Assembly: GCA_027483465.1 (NCBI GenBank)
Contig: JAIXUQ010000045.1
Coordinates: 1 to 44,723 of the forward strand
Reading direction: 5' to 3'
Origin: Sphingomonadales bacterium
Lineage (GTDB): Bacteria > Pseudomonadota > Alphaproteobacteria > Sphingomonadales > Sphingomonadaceae
DNA: 44,723 bases
The notes beneath the pieces are model-generated. The model was given only the letters and a program-made list of their open reading frames with translations. It did no database searches and was not told where the DNA came from. A program made the translations under genes and the position numbers. This document shows positions 17,131-24,881 of this stretch, piece after piece (the stretch's first letter is position 1; every line of letters begins with the position of its first letter).

Positions 17131-20100
17131 TCAACTGCGACGAGTGGACCTCATTTTTCCCTTACTTGCAGTTCTCATCGGTCGTTTAGTGCGAGTCTCC
17201 GAGGTCACCTTCTCAAGCGAGCGAATGTCTGCAATATCGAAGAAATGGCCGATGATCCAATCAACGAGATAGTCGTACGCCCGCCGCGCGAGTTGGTCGC
17301 CGCGCGAAGCCATATTTCTCAATTCCCCGTCGAGGAAGTGTAGCGCCGCCTTCCAGTCGTTCGGGCGCGACCGCACAATTTGTTCCAGCAGCCGCCCGAT
17401 TGCCCGCCCTTTTTGCCAATCGGGCAGTTCTGCGACCCAGATCGCGCGCATCATCTCAAGCGTGACAACGAGGTGAGAGCGCATCTCGGCCTTGCGGCCG
17501 CCCATGAAGCAGATCGCCGCTTCGAACAAGGCGAAGGAGCGCGGATCGTCGAGGGTAAGGATGCCTACGATCGTTCTCGCGTCAAGCCAAAGATGTTCGT
17601 GCCGCATCGCGCCGAGCACCCCGACCGCGATCAAATACTCGCGTTCAGGAATGGCGCCGTCTGCGGCGAGAACATGCAGCACTACCTGTAGCCACGCGCC
17701 ACCGATGACCTGTTGCTGCGCCGCGAACTGGCGCAGATTCAAGTCCTCCGACACGAGGATAAGACCTTCGCCGCGCGCGAGGTTGATCGGATCGAACACC
17801 TTGCGCGCGGCGAACGCGCCCATCACCTCCTCCAACCGGGTGTCGTCCGAGCCGTCCACGGGGAGGATCTCGCAATAAGTCTCGAGATCGCCGATGACCG
17901 CATTCACCATTGCGATCTGCGCTTCGGTTTCCTCGGGCGTATGGATGCGGCGCCAAGCCTGTTCGCCCTCGAACCCCAGCGTCATATATTCGTGACCACG
18001 ATTGCTTTCGAGGCGAGTGCGAAGCTCGAGCATCTCGTCGAAGGTCGAGCGCGGGATACAGAGCCGTCCGAAATACTGTTTCACTGGTGCCAGATGGCCC
18101 AACTCGCGCAGCTGCCAGACGGTAAGTGTGTCGAAGACCACACCCTTGCCTCGGGCATTGCGCACGAACTGCGCCGCCTCCTCGCGCTCGTCGAACGCGC
18201 CAAGACAGGTCCGCAGATTCCGACCCGCCGCGCTCAAATGCTCGGCAAGCGCTAGGACGGGCTTGTTAGCCATGGCCGCGACCGCCGCAAGCGGCACCGG
18301 GAAGTCGCTGTAGGTAGCAGCGACGACATCGTCCTTCTTCTGAAATTTGCGCACCATGTCCAGGACCGGCTGCACATCGCCGTCCTTCACAGTCATCTCC
18401 ACGAGCGAAGTAGCGTCGGGGAAGCGAGCGGCATGCGTCGCCATTATGTCATGAAGCAGCCAGATATACTTGTGCTTAAGCTCCCTGACGCGATAGCGGC
18501 GTGCGCCACTAAGTTCGGCCGGAATGACGATCTCGTCGCCTACTGACTTACCACGCAGTGCAACGGCGAGTGGATGGTCGGGCGCATAGGTCTCGACACC
18601 CTCGAGCCGAACCGCATCGATCACGCCGGCGGCGTCGCGCGTTCCATCCAAGCCTTCAAGATTGAACCAGAAGTCGGCCTCGGCCGGCCCCGCATGCCCG
18701 ATCGGTGGAGGTAGCGCCTCGTCGAGGAATATCAGCCCCGGATAGGAAGCAATGACCTCCTCCTTATGGCGATGGGTCGCCGCCGTCCTGTATCCGATGC
18801 GCAGCGCCCGCTCTACCTCACCGGCTACGCGATGTTGGTGCGCAAGACGCATCATGTCCTCCGGTGAGCCGACGACTGCGTCGTCATTCACTTCCCGTAA
18901 CAGCTCCACCGCGTCGGATTCGCGGTTTCCCCGCAGCAGCGTGCTCGATAGCAGCAGCAAGGCGCGAAGGTCGGTCGGATCCGCGGTGATAGCTGCTCGC
19001 AGATAGCGCTCGGCGGCAACTAGGTCGCCGCGATTGTGCTCCGCCGCGCCTGCAAGACGCGCATAGCGGGGGATCGCGGTCACCTCGGGTGCCAGCGACC
19101 TGAAGAACGGGGCGGTCCTCGGCCGAGTACTGGCGTTGGCGAAGGCGTAGGCTAACCAAGCAAGCTGCTCCGAGGGCCGCTCGAGCGGGACGTGACCGTC
19201 GAGTACCATAATGATGTCGTCCCAAGCCCCACGGAACAGCGAGAGCTGCGCGAACATGGTACGGTCCGAATAGCTCGTCTCTCCGTTGATCAGCGACTTC
19301 GCCTTGGCCACGATCGCTTCGACTTCGTCCGGTCTATCAGTGCGGTAGATGTCCGCGACCGCAATGTGCGCGGCGAGTCCAAAAGGCCACGCCTCGAGTA
19401 GCCGCTCGACTTCGCCTGTGAGATCGAAAGCCGGATCGGCCGCGCCTCGCGCGCGAAACAATAGCACGTCGAATAATTGCCGATCCGGTAGCGCGAGGGC
19501 CTTGCGGCGTTCCGACGTGCCCGCCTCAAGCACGCCCGGCCAGTCCGAAAGGTTGGAAAGGGCAACCATCAGCGGCAGCGTGGTCGACATCACTTCGGGT
19601 GCGAGCCGCAGGAGCTGGACAGCTCGCGCGAAATCGTCCTGATCAATCGCGAGCCAGGCCGCCGCGAGGAAGCTGTCTGGGTCTGTGCTGCCCAGCGCCA
19701 GCATCTGGTTGGATATTTCCTGTGCGCTGTCGAGATCGCCGAGTGCACGATAAGCGGTTATGAGGTTATAGGCGACGATGATCCAGATGGGCTCGGCCGC
19801 ATTCTCGTAGAGCCGCACGATGTCCCAGTGCCGCTGCAGTAGCGCCGCGCCGCCTTTGAGTTTCGCGCACCGGTCGCCTTCGAGCGCTCTACGCCGTTCG
19901 AGAGCTTTTCCGCTTAGTGCCTCGTCGATAAGCGCCTCGCCCGCCATACGCATGGCAGTGCCGTCGTCGGGGTAACGGTCGAACGTTTCGGCAGCGAGTT
20001 GCCACCAGCTGTTCGGCGCTCCCTTGGCACGCAGATAACTGATCTGGTGGAGGCGCACGTTGAGTTCGTCGAGCAGGTTCTCCGGCACAATCGCAAGCGG

Positions 20101-21102
20101 ATCGAGGGGGTCGCCCGTCGCGGAGGCGACTTGGAAGGCGAGCCCAGCGGCACCTGCGTTCGCCGGATCTTCTCGCAGCACCTGCTCGGCGAAAGCCCAC
20201 GCGCCTGACAGATCACCCTGCAGCGTCAGCGCCAAGATATAGTTCGCACGCACCTTGGGGTCGGCAGGGTTCAGCGCGTAGGCTTGGGCGAGTAAATCCC
20301 CGCCGCTGTCATCGTCCCCAAGCCTAAGCCGCGCGTAGGCGATGTTCGCCTTGACGCGTGCGCGGATCGCGGGCGAGCTTGCTCCGTCTAGCGTCACGTC
20401 GAGCGCCTCAAGCAACGACAGCGCCGTACGCGGCTTCCCGATGTTCATGAGATCACGATACTGGTCGATTTGCGCATCGAGATGCTGCTCGAAGGCACTG
20501 CGCGCTGTATCGAGAGGTGCGACCGCGACGCTCGCGTAGATCGCCTCCACGCGGTGAAGGATGCGGTCATTCTGCGCAAGAAGCTGGGACTGGCCCTGAA
20601 TTTGCTCGGCACCGAGCGCGAGCAACTTGTTGGTGGAGGCGCTGTAATCGGGGTCGAACGCCCCGAGTGCCTGGGGGTCCGCGCGGATCTTGTCCTGCAG
20701 CGTGTCCCAACCCCAGACTTGGATATCGATCGTGCGTCCGAGCTTCGCCTGTTCCTGGCTCAGCTCGATCGCGAGAAGGTCGAGTGCCGGTTCGTCGGTC
20801 GCAGTGGTTACAATGTAGAACTCGGTGAGCGGCGGGCGGATCGCAAGTGCCTGCGCGACCTCGTTGCGCACGACAGTGGCGCTTAGCTTGGCGCCGCGGG
20901 TGATCAGCTTGCATTGGATACCGACGGGTTGCGCGGGATCCCGGTCGCGGCGGCCGATCAAGTCCAAACCGAACTGTTTTTTTCCTCGTGTACCGAGCAA
21001 CTTCACGTTAGGATCGTTGATGATCCCAGCGAATAGCGGCACACAGTTGCGTTCAAATATCTTATCTTCCGTTGGAATTCCGATAACTGTCGAGGAACTC
21101 AT
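17131..21102 (-). CDS. Giant PD-(D/E)XK nuclease-TPR-GreAB-C-PIN protein, probable conflict/defence effector
   Basis: This 1323-residue protein combines two predicted nucleases. Residues 1-150 look like a PD-(D/E)XK/Mrr-type endonuclease: Glu12 or Glu17, FGLDLIG with Asp47, and IQCK with Gln63 and Lys65 (a QxK variant). About 200-790 is a long TPR-like array of helical pairs. About 835-880 resembles the C-terminal domain of GreA/GreB transcript-cleavage factors (HPLAVALRGKSVGDEI). About 985-1135 is PIN-like: Asp991 in VVFDTLT, Glu1023 in FDEML and Asp1120 in LVSEDLNLR. A helical region and a basic tail (RTKRPMRTASKGK) end it. A TPR-GreAB-C-PIN combination has been proposed as a bacterial conflict family (recollection, not checked). 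Start 21102 follows GGAG with good spacing. It stands alone, with lower GC than its neighbours. Targets (RNA, DNA, RNA polymerase) are unknown. Confidence 0.8.
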   Translation of the reverse strand: MSSSTVIGIPTEDKIFERNCVPLFAGIINDPNVKLLGTRGKKQFGLDLIGRRDRDPAQPVGIQCKLITRGAKLSATVVRNEVAQALAIRPPLTEFYIVTTATDEPALDLLAIELSQEQAKLGRTIDIQVWGWDTLQDKIRADPQALGAFDPDYSASTNKLLALGAEQIQGQSQLLAQNDRILHRVEAIYASVAVAPLDTARSAFEQHLDAQIDQYRDLMNIGKPRTALSLLEALDVTLDGASSPAIRARVKANIAYARLRLGDDDSGGDLLAQAYALNPADPKVRANYILALTLQGDLSGAWAFAEQVLREDPANAGAAGLAFQVASATGDPLDPLAIVPENLLDELNVRLHQISYLRAKGAPNSWWQLAAETFDRYPDDGTAMRMAGEALIDEALSGKALERRRALEGDRCAKLKGGAALLQRHWDIVRLYENAAEPIWIIVAYNLITAYRALGDLDSAQEISNQMLALGSTDPDSFLAAAWLAIDQDDFARAVQLLRLAPEVMSTTLPLMVALSNLSDWPGVLEAGTSERRKALALPDRQLFDVLLFRARGAADPAFDLTGEVERLLEAWPFGLAAHIAVADIYRTDRPDEVEAIVAKAKSLINGETSYSDRTMFAQLSLFRGAWDDIIMVLDGHVPLERPSEQLAWLAYAFANASTRPRTAPFFRSLAPEVTAIPRYARLAGAAEHNRGDLVAAERYLRAAITADPTDLRALLLLSSTLLRGNRESDAVELLREVNDDAVVGSPEDMMRLAHQHRVAGEVERALRIGYRTAATHRHKEEVIASYPGLIFLDEALPPPIGHAGPAEADFWFNLEGLDGTRDAAGVIDAVRLEGVETYAPDHPLAVALRGKSVGDEIVIPAELSGARRYRVRELKHKYIWLLHDIMATHAARFPDATSLVEMTVKDGDVQPVLDMVRKFQKKDDVVAATYSDFPVPLAAVAAMANKPVLALAEHLSAAGRNLRTCLGAFDEREEAAQFVRNARGKGVVFDTLTVWQLRELGHLAPVKQYFGRLCIPRSTFDEMLELRTRLESNRGHEYMTLGFEGEQAWRRIHTPEETEAQIAMVNAVIGDLETYCEILPVDGSDDTRLEEVMGAFAARKVFDPINLARGEGLILVSEDLNLRQFAAQQQVIGGAWLQVVLHVLAADGAIPEREYLIAVGVLGAMRHEHLWLDARTIVGILTLDDPRSFALFEAAICFMGGRKAEMRSHLVVTLEMMRAIWVAELPDWQKGRAIGRLLEQIVRSRPNDWKAALHFLDGELRNMASRGDQLARRAYDYLVDWIIGHFFDIADIRSLEKVTSETRTKRPMRTASKGKMRSTRRS

Positions 21103-21372
21103 TTACGGTCTCCGCCCGTATCTTCGAACTTAGCGAAGGCAAGCGCCAGATAGCCTCTACTCCAGCGCGTTCACCTATCGTTCGCCTTTTCTCCGATGGA
21201 CGCACTTCATGCAATGCCTCGCCGGTTGATGGGAACTGGTTCCGACGAAACGCGTCGCGGCAAAGTCTCCCAAACTCGGCCTTTTCCGGCGCGGCTCCGA
21301 GTAAGTTGAATGAATGAGCGGTCCTAGGCGCAGCCCAAAGCTACTCCATAACCGAAACGAGGGCGCAATCCA
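21103..21372. promoter_or_regulatory. Upstream region of the large nuclease-TPR gene
   Basis: This 270-nt stretch (346 nt to the next gene, including the repeat) has lower GC than its surroundings and no convincing gene; a 69-codon minus-strand frame at 21175-21384 has no ribosome site and runs into the repeat. The promoter of the minus-strand large gene should lie here. The only signal I can assign is its ribosome site GGAGACC just before 21102. A short inverted pair, GGAAC-TG-GTTCC, lies near 21232-21243, of unknown meaning. No clear -35/-10 pair was found. Confidence 0.35.
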
Positions 21373-21434
21373 GCCACCAAGCACGCCCGAAAACGAATCG
21401 GGTCAAGGGTCTGCGACCCTTGCCGCCGGGGGCC
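21373..21434 (-). repeat. 62-bp hairpin element, right (inverted) copy
   Basis: Read on the minus strand this is the partner of the left element at 16930-16991, ungapped with 51 of 62 identical positions. Its stem (CAAGGGTC with GACCCTTG) stays fully paired although three base pairs differ from the left copy. It lies 14 nt after the S10 peptidase stop codon, so it is at the 3' end of that transcript just as the left copy is for the L,D-transpeptidase gene. Confidence 0.8.
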
Positions 21435-21448
21435 CCCTTCCTGCCTCC

Positions 21449-22975
21449 TTACTTCAACGCCTCGTCATACCACGCCGCCACGTCGGCTTTCATTTTCGCG
21501 AGTTCGCTTTCGGCCAGGTAGATCATGTGGCCGGACTGATAGTAGGTGAAGCGGATATTCTGGTTGAGGGGGGTGGGGAGGAGCATGTGGTTGGCGTCGA
21601 ATTCGGCGCCGTAGAAGGGGGTGGCCATGTCGTAGTAGCCGTTGAGGAACAGCACTTTGAGTTTGGGGTTGGCGCGCATGGTATAGGCCAGATCGACGGC
21701 GGTGTTGGGTGTGGTTTGGGTGCCGCCGCGTGGGGGGCGGTGGGACCAGTCCCACGACCAGCCGGGTTCGCGGGCGGAGAGTTTGTAGTGCAGATCGGTT
21801 TTCACCCCCAGGGTTTTGGCGGCATAATCGTGGAAGGCGCTGATATAGGCGCCGGTGATGGCGGTGGAGGCCGGGTCTTCATCCGGGCTGTCGGCATTCA
21901 GATCGGTGGGGGGCAGGGTGTAGCGGGCATCGAGGCGGCCGATGGAGAGCCCGCGGCTGCGCAGCAGTTCGGTTTGGAAGTGGGCGAGTTCGACGCGCAG
22001 TTGGGCGCGTTTCAGGAAATCGACGGGCAGGCCGGTGTAGGCGTGCATCTGGCGGGCGATGCTGTCTTGCTCGGCCGGGGTGATGGCGCTGCCTTTGGCG
22101 AGGGCGGCGGCGTAGGGCCCGCTGACCCAGGCGCGCACTTCGTTCACGAAGGCGGTGAGATCGGCCGGTTTCGCGCCGGGCAGGGTGCCGTGATACCAGG
22201 CGGTGGCGGCATAGCCGGGGAAGAGGGTGAGATAATTCTGATCATAGCCCGGCTGGCGCACGCCATAATTCATGATCGTGGAGAGCAGGGCGATGCCGTG
22301 GAGGGAGACGCCGCGTTCTTCGAGCAGGCGGGCGACGACGCCGGAGCGCAGGGTGCCATAGGATTCGCCGAACAGGAATTTGGGTGATTTCCAGCGGTTG
22401 TTGCGGGCGATGTAGCGCGTGATGGCGCGGGCGAAGGCATCGCCATCCTGATCGACGCCGTTGAAATCGCGGCCGGTCTTGTCTCCCAGCGGGCGCGACC
22501 AGCCGGCGCCGGGGGCATCGATGAAGACGATGTCGGTCTTGTCCAGCAGGGTGAAGTTGTTGGGGGTGACGGCATATTGATCGGGGGTGACATAGACCGG
22601 CTTGTCGGTTTTCACGCGGACGGGGCCGAAGCTGCCCATGTGCAGCCACACCGTGGCCGATCCGGGGCCGCCGTTGTAGAAGAAGGTGACCGGGCGGTTT
22701 GGCACGTCGGCGGTGTAGGCGGTGTAGAAGAGGCTGGCGGTGGGGCGGCCGTTGTCATCCCGGATGGTGAGCGTGCCGGCGGTGGCGGTGTAGGCCAGCG
22801 GCTTGCCGGCGATGCTGACGCTGCCTTTGGAGACGGCGGCCTGTTCCTCAACCGGCGCGCGGGCGGTGGCGGCATCGGCCTCGGCGATCATCGCCTCTTT
22901 GGGGTTTTTGGCGGCCGGTTGCGCCAGGGCGGGCGCGGCGGCGGCGGTGAGCAGCAGGGCGATGGCGAATTTCAT
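21449..22975 (-). CDS. Secreted S10-family serine carboxypeptidase
   Basis: This 508-residue protein is a peptidase of family S10 (serine carboxypeptidase-like). The N terminus is a Sec signal (MKFAIALLLTAAAAPALA) with cleavage expected before QPAA. The substrate loop NGGPGSA, the nucleophile motif GESYGT, GYYDMATP with the catalytic Asp and SGHMIY with the catalytic His are all present in the right order. It probably trims peptides from the C terminus in the periplasm or outside the cell. The start at 22975 is preceded by GGGGAA. The gene ends next to the right hairpin element of the accessory island. Confidence 0.92.
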   Translation of the reverse strand: MKFAIALLLTAAAAPALAQPAAKNPKEAMIAEADAATARAPVEEQAAVSKGSVSIAGKPLAYTATAGTLTIRDDNGRPTASLFYTAYTADVPNRPVTFFYNGGPGSATVWLHMGSFGPVRVKTDKPVYVTPDQYAVTPNNFTLLDKTDIVFIDAPGAGWSRPLGDKTGRDFNGVDQDGDAFARAITRYIARNNRWKSPKFLFGESYGTLRSGVVARLLEERGVSLHGIALLSTIMNYGVRQPGYDQNYLTLFPGYAATAWYHGTLPGAKPADLTAFVNEVRAWVSGPYAAALAKGSAITPAEQDSIARQMHAYTGLPVDFLKRAQLRVELAHFQTELLRSRGLSIGRLDARYTLPPTDLNADSPDEDPASTAITGAYISAFHDYAAKTLGVKTDLHYKLSAREPGWSWDWSHRPPRGGTQTTPNTAVDLAYTMRANPKLKVLFLNGYYDMATPFYGAEFDANHMLLPTPLNQNIRFTYYQSGHMIYLAESELAKMKADVAAWYDEALK

Positions 22976-23029
22976 GGCTGGTTCCCCGGGGCAAGTGCGA
23001 CTTGGTTGTAGGCCGGGCGGCGGGCGGCC

Positions 23030-23221
23030 TCAATCCTCGTCTTCGGGTGGCAGGCCGCCCTTCAGCAGTTGGCGGGTGAGCAGGCCGGTGTAGCGGCGCT
23101 GGCGGCGGCGGGCCTTGGCCGGATTGGCGCGCCAGCCCTCGCGCTTGTCGTGCACGATATGCTGCAGATCATCGGCCTGGGTGATATCGTCGGCATCGCC
23201 GGGGGAGGTGCGTTTCGGCAT
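23030..23221 (-). CDS. Small basic hypothetical protein downstream of photolyase
   Basis: I do not recognise this 63-residue protein. It begins MPKRTSPGDADD, has a central acidic-to-basic helix (QADDLQHIVHDKREGW) and an Arg/Lys-rich second half (KARRRQRRYTGLL), ending in acidic residues. Its start is 4 nt after the photolyase stop on the same strand, so it is probably cotranscribed, although no good ribosome site is visible. An extension to 23350 would overlap the photolyase gene. It could be nucleic-acid binding, judging only from its charge. Confidence 0.6.
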   Translation of the reverse strand: MPKRTSPGDADDITQADDLQHIVHDKREGWRANPAKARRRQRRYTGLLTRQLLKGGLPPEDED

Positions 23222-23225
23222 GGGT

Positions 23226-24734
23226 TCAGGCCAGGCCCGCGAGGAAGCCGGCGGCCTGGGCGCGGATGCGGGCCTGTTCATCGGGGGCAAAGCGGCGCCA
23301 GCCATCATACATGCGCCACAGCCGCTGGTTGCCGGCCAGGCGTTCTTCATGGCGGGCGAGGAAATCCCAATAGAGGCTGTTCAAGGGGCAGGCCCTTGGC
23401 CCGGTGCGCTGCTTCACGTCGTAGGTGCAGCTTTTGCAATGGTCGCTCATGCGGTTCACATAGGCGCCGCCGGCGGCATAGGGCTTGGTGGCCATCAGGC
23501 CGCCATCGGCAAACTGGCTCATGCCGATCACGTTGGGGGCCTCCACCCATTCGATGGCATCGGCATAGACGGCCAGATACCAGCGGTGGACGTGCCCCGG
23601 ATCGGTGCCGGTGAGCATGGCGAAATTGCCGAGGATCATCAGGCGCTGGATATGGTGGGCCATGGCGTTGCGGCCGGTGGCGCCGACGGCTTCGGAGAGG
23701 CATTTCAAGTCGGTGGGGGCGCCCCAGAACAGCGCGGGCAGCGGGCGCGTGGCATCAAGATGGTTGCGCGCGGTGTAATCCGGCCCGGCAAACCAGTAGA
23801 GGCCGCGCACATATTCACGCCAACCGATGATCTGGCGGATGAAGCCTTCGACGGCGTTGAGGGGGGCGGCGCCGGCGTGATAGGCGGCCGCGGCGGCTTC
23901 GCACACCTCCAGCGGCCCGAGCAGGCCCAGGTTGATGGCCGGCGAAAGCAGGCTGTGGTTGAGCACATCCTCGCCAGTGACCATCGCATCCTGATAATCG
24001 CCAAAGCCGGGCAGGCGGTGGGCGATGAAATCAGCCAGCGCCGCCAGCGCCTGGGTGCGGGTGACGGGCCAGGCAAAGCTGGCCGTGCTGCCGAAATGAT
24101 TGTGGAAGCGGGCTTGCACGAGGGCGAGCACCTCGGCGGTGATGGCATCGGGGGCAAAGCAGATGGGGGGCGTGAAGCGCTGGCCCTTGGGCACTGCCTT
24201 GCGGTTTTCCTGATCATAATTCCACTGGCCGCCGATCGGTTGCTCCCCGTCCATCAACAGGCCGGTCTGGCGGCGCATGAGGCGGTAGAAATCTTCCATG
24301 ATCAGCCGCTTGCGCGGGGCGGCCCAGTCGGCGAACTGGTCGATGCCGCACAGGAAGCGGTCATCGTCCAGCAGGGTCACATCGGGCCATGAGTGCTGCG
24401 CGGCCAGCACCCGCCATTCGCCGGCCTTCACCGCCAGGGTGCGCGTGGCGCCCCAGCGGGCGGCGGCGCGGGCCACTTCGCCCGACAGGCTGCCCGTGTT
24501 GGCGGGATCATCCAGCCGCACATAATCCACCTGCCAGCCCGCAGCCCGCAATTCCTCGGCAAAATGGCGCATCGCGCTGAAAAACAGGGCGATCTTCTGC
24601 GGGTGGTGGGGCACGTAGGTGGCTTCGTCGGCCACCTCCATCATCAGGATCACCGCATCGGATTTCGCCACCGCACGCAAGGTCGCGAGATTGTGGGAGA
24701 GTTGATCGCCAAGGATGGGCACAAGCGTGGGCAT
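23226..24734 (-). CDS. FeS-cluster cryptochrome/photolyase (FeS-BCP/CryPro type)
   Basis: This 502-residue flavoprotein belongs to the iron-sulfur bacterial cryptochrome and photolyase group, whose characterised members repair (6-4) photoproducts or act as blue-light receptors. Four cysteines at 345, 433, 436 and 449 match the [4Fe-4S] ligands of Agrobacterium PhrB (350, 438, 441, 454 as I recall) with a constant offset. The N-terminal Rossmann domain (PILGDQLS) would hold the lumazine antenna, and the C-terminal half (GFIRQIIGWREYVRGLYW; NVIGMSQFADGG) binds FAD. The start at 24734 was chosen because the longer frame to 25439 is antisense to the acyl-CoA dehydrogenase. Repair versus signalling cannot be decided from the sequence. 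Confidence 0.92.
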   Translation of the reverse strand: MPTLVPILGDQLSHNLATLRAVAKSDAVILMMEVADEATYVPHHPQKIALFFSAMRHFAEELRAAGWQVDYVRLDDPANTGSLSGEVARAAARWGATRTLAVKAGEWRVLAAQHSWPDVTLLDDDRFLCGIDQFADWAAPRKRLIMEDFYRLMRRQTGLLMDGEQPIGGQWNYDQENRKAVPKGQRFTPPICFAPDAITAEVLALVQARFHNHFGSTASFAWPVTRTQALAALADFIAHRLPGFGDYQDAMVTGEDVLNHSLLSPAINLGLLGPLEVCEAAAAAYHAGAAPLNAVEGFIRQIIGWREYVRGLYWFAGPDYTARNHLDATRPLPALFWGAPTDLKCLSEAVGATGRNAMAHHIQRLMILGNFAMLTGTDPGHVHRWYLAVYADAIEWVEAPNVIGMSQFADGGLMATKPYAAGGAYVNRMSDHCKSCTYDVKQRTGPRACPLNSLYWDFLARHEERLAGNQRLWRMYDGWRRFAPDEQARIRAQAAGFLAGLA

Positions 24735-24804
24735 GGCCGTGCTGTCAGGCGGCGGGGGCCGGGCGGCAACCGGGCGTGGTGTCGCGTGGCGAAACCGGCC
24801 CCAG

Positions 24805-24826
24805 CCCCTCCCGCAAGCGGGAGGGG
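24805..24826. repeat. REP-like palindromic hairpin
   Basis: CCCCTCCCGC and GCGGGAGGGG form a perfect 10-bp stem with a 2-nt AA loop in the spacer between the divergent photolyase and acyl-CoA dehydrogenase genes. Hairpins of this form are common intergenic elements in sphingomonad-like genomes (general knowledge). It lies between divergent starts, so a terminator role is unlikely. Confidence 0.65.
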
Positions 24827-24881
24827 ACGCGCGTGCCCAACGGCGTAAGCTCCCGCAGGTCACAGCCGGGGAGACCGTGAA

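Larger units (their letters stand above)
16992..21372. mobile_element. Candidate accessory island with one large conflict-type gene
   Basis: This 4.4-kb stretch between the two inverted 62-bp elements contains only one gene. Its base composition differs from its neighbours: for example, 17161-17220 has 31 G/C of 60 whereas 13021-13080 has 49 of 60. It sits between two convergent genes (L,D-transpeptidase and S10 peptidase) that otherwise look like a native convergent pair. No integrase, transposase, tRNA or target-site duplication is visible, so the transfer route is unknown and the boundaries are inferred. Confidence 0.5.

Noticed and set aside
17045-17272. 75-codon plus-strand frame at the 3' end of the large gene
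   Set aside because: Mostly antisense to the large gene's C terminus, without a ribosome site or recognisable domain.
21175-21384. 69-codon minus-strand frame upstream of the large nuclease gene, possible antitoxin
   Set aside because: No ribosome site, no recognisable fold, and its 5' end lies inside the right hairpin element.
16930-21434. Island as a prophage, IS element or integron
   Set aside because: No integrase, transposase, tRNA or attC site; the flanking elements are structured hairpins at 3' ends of host genes rather than typical IS ends.
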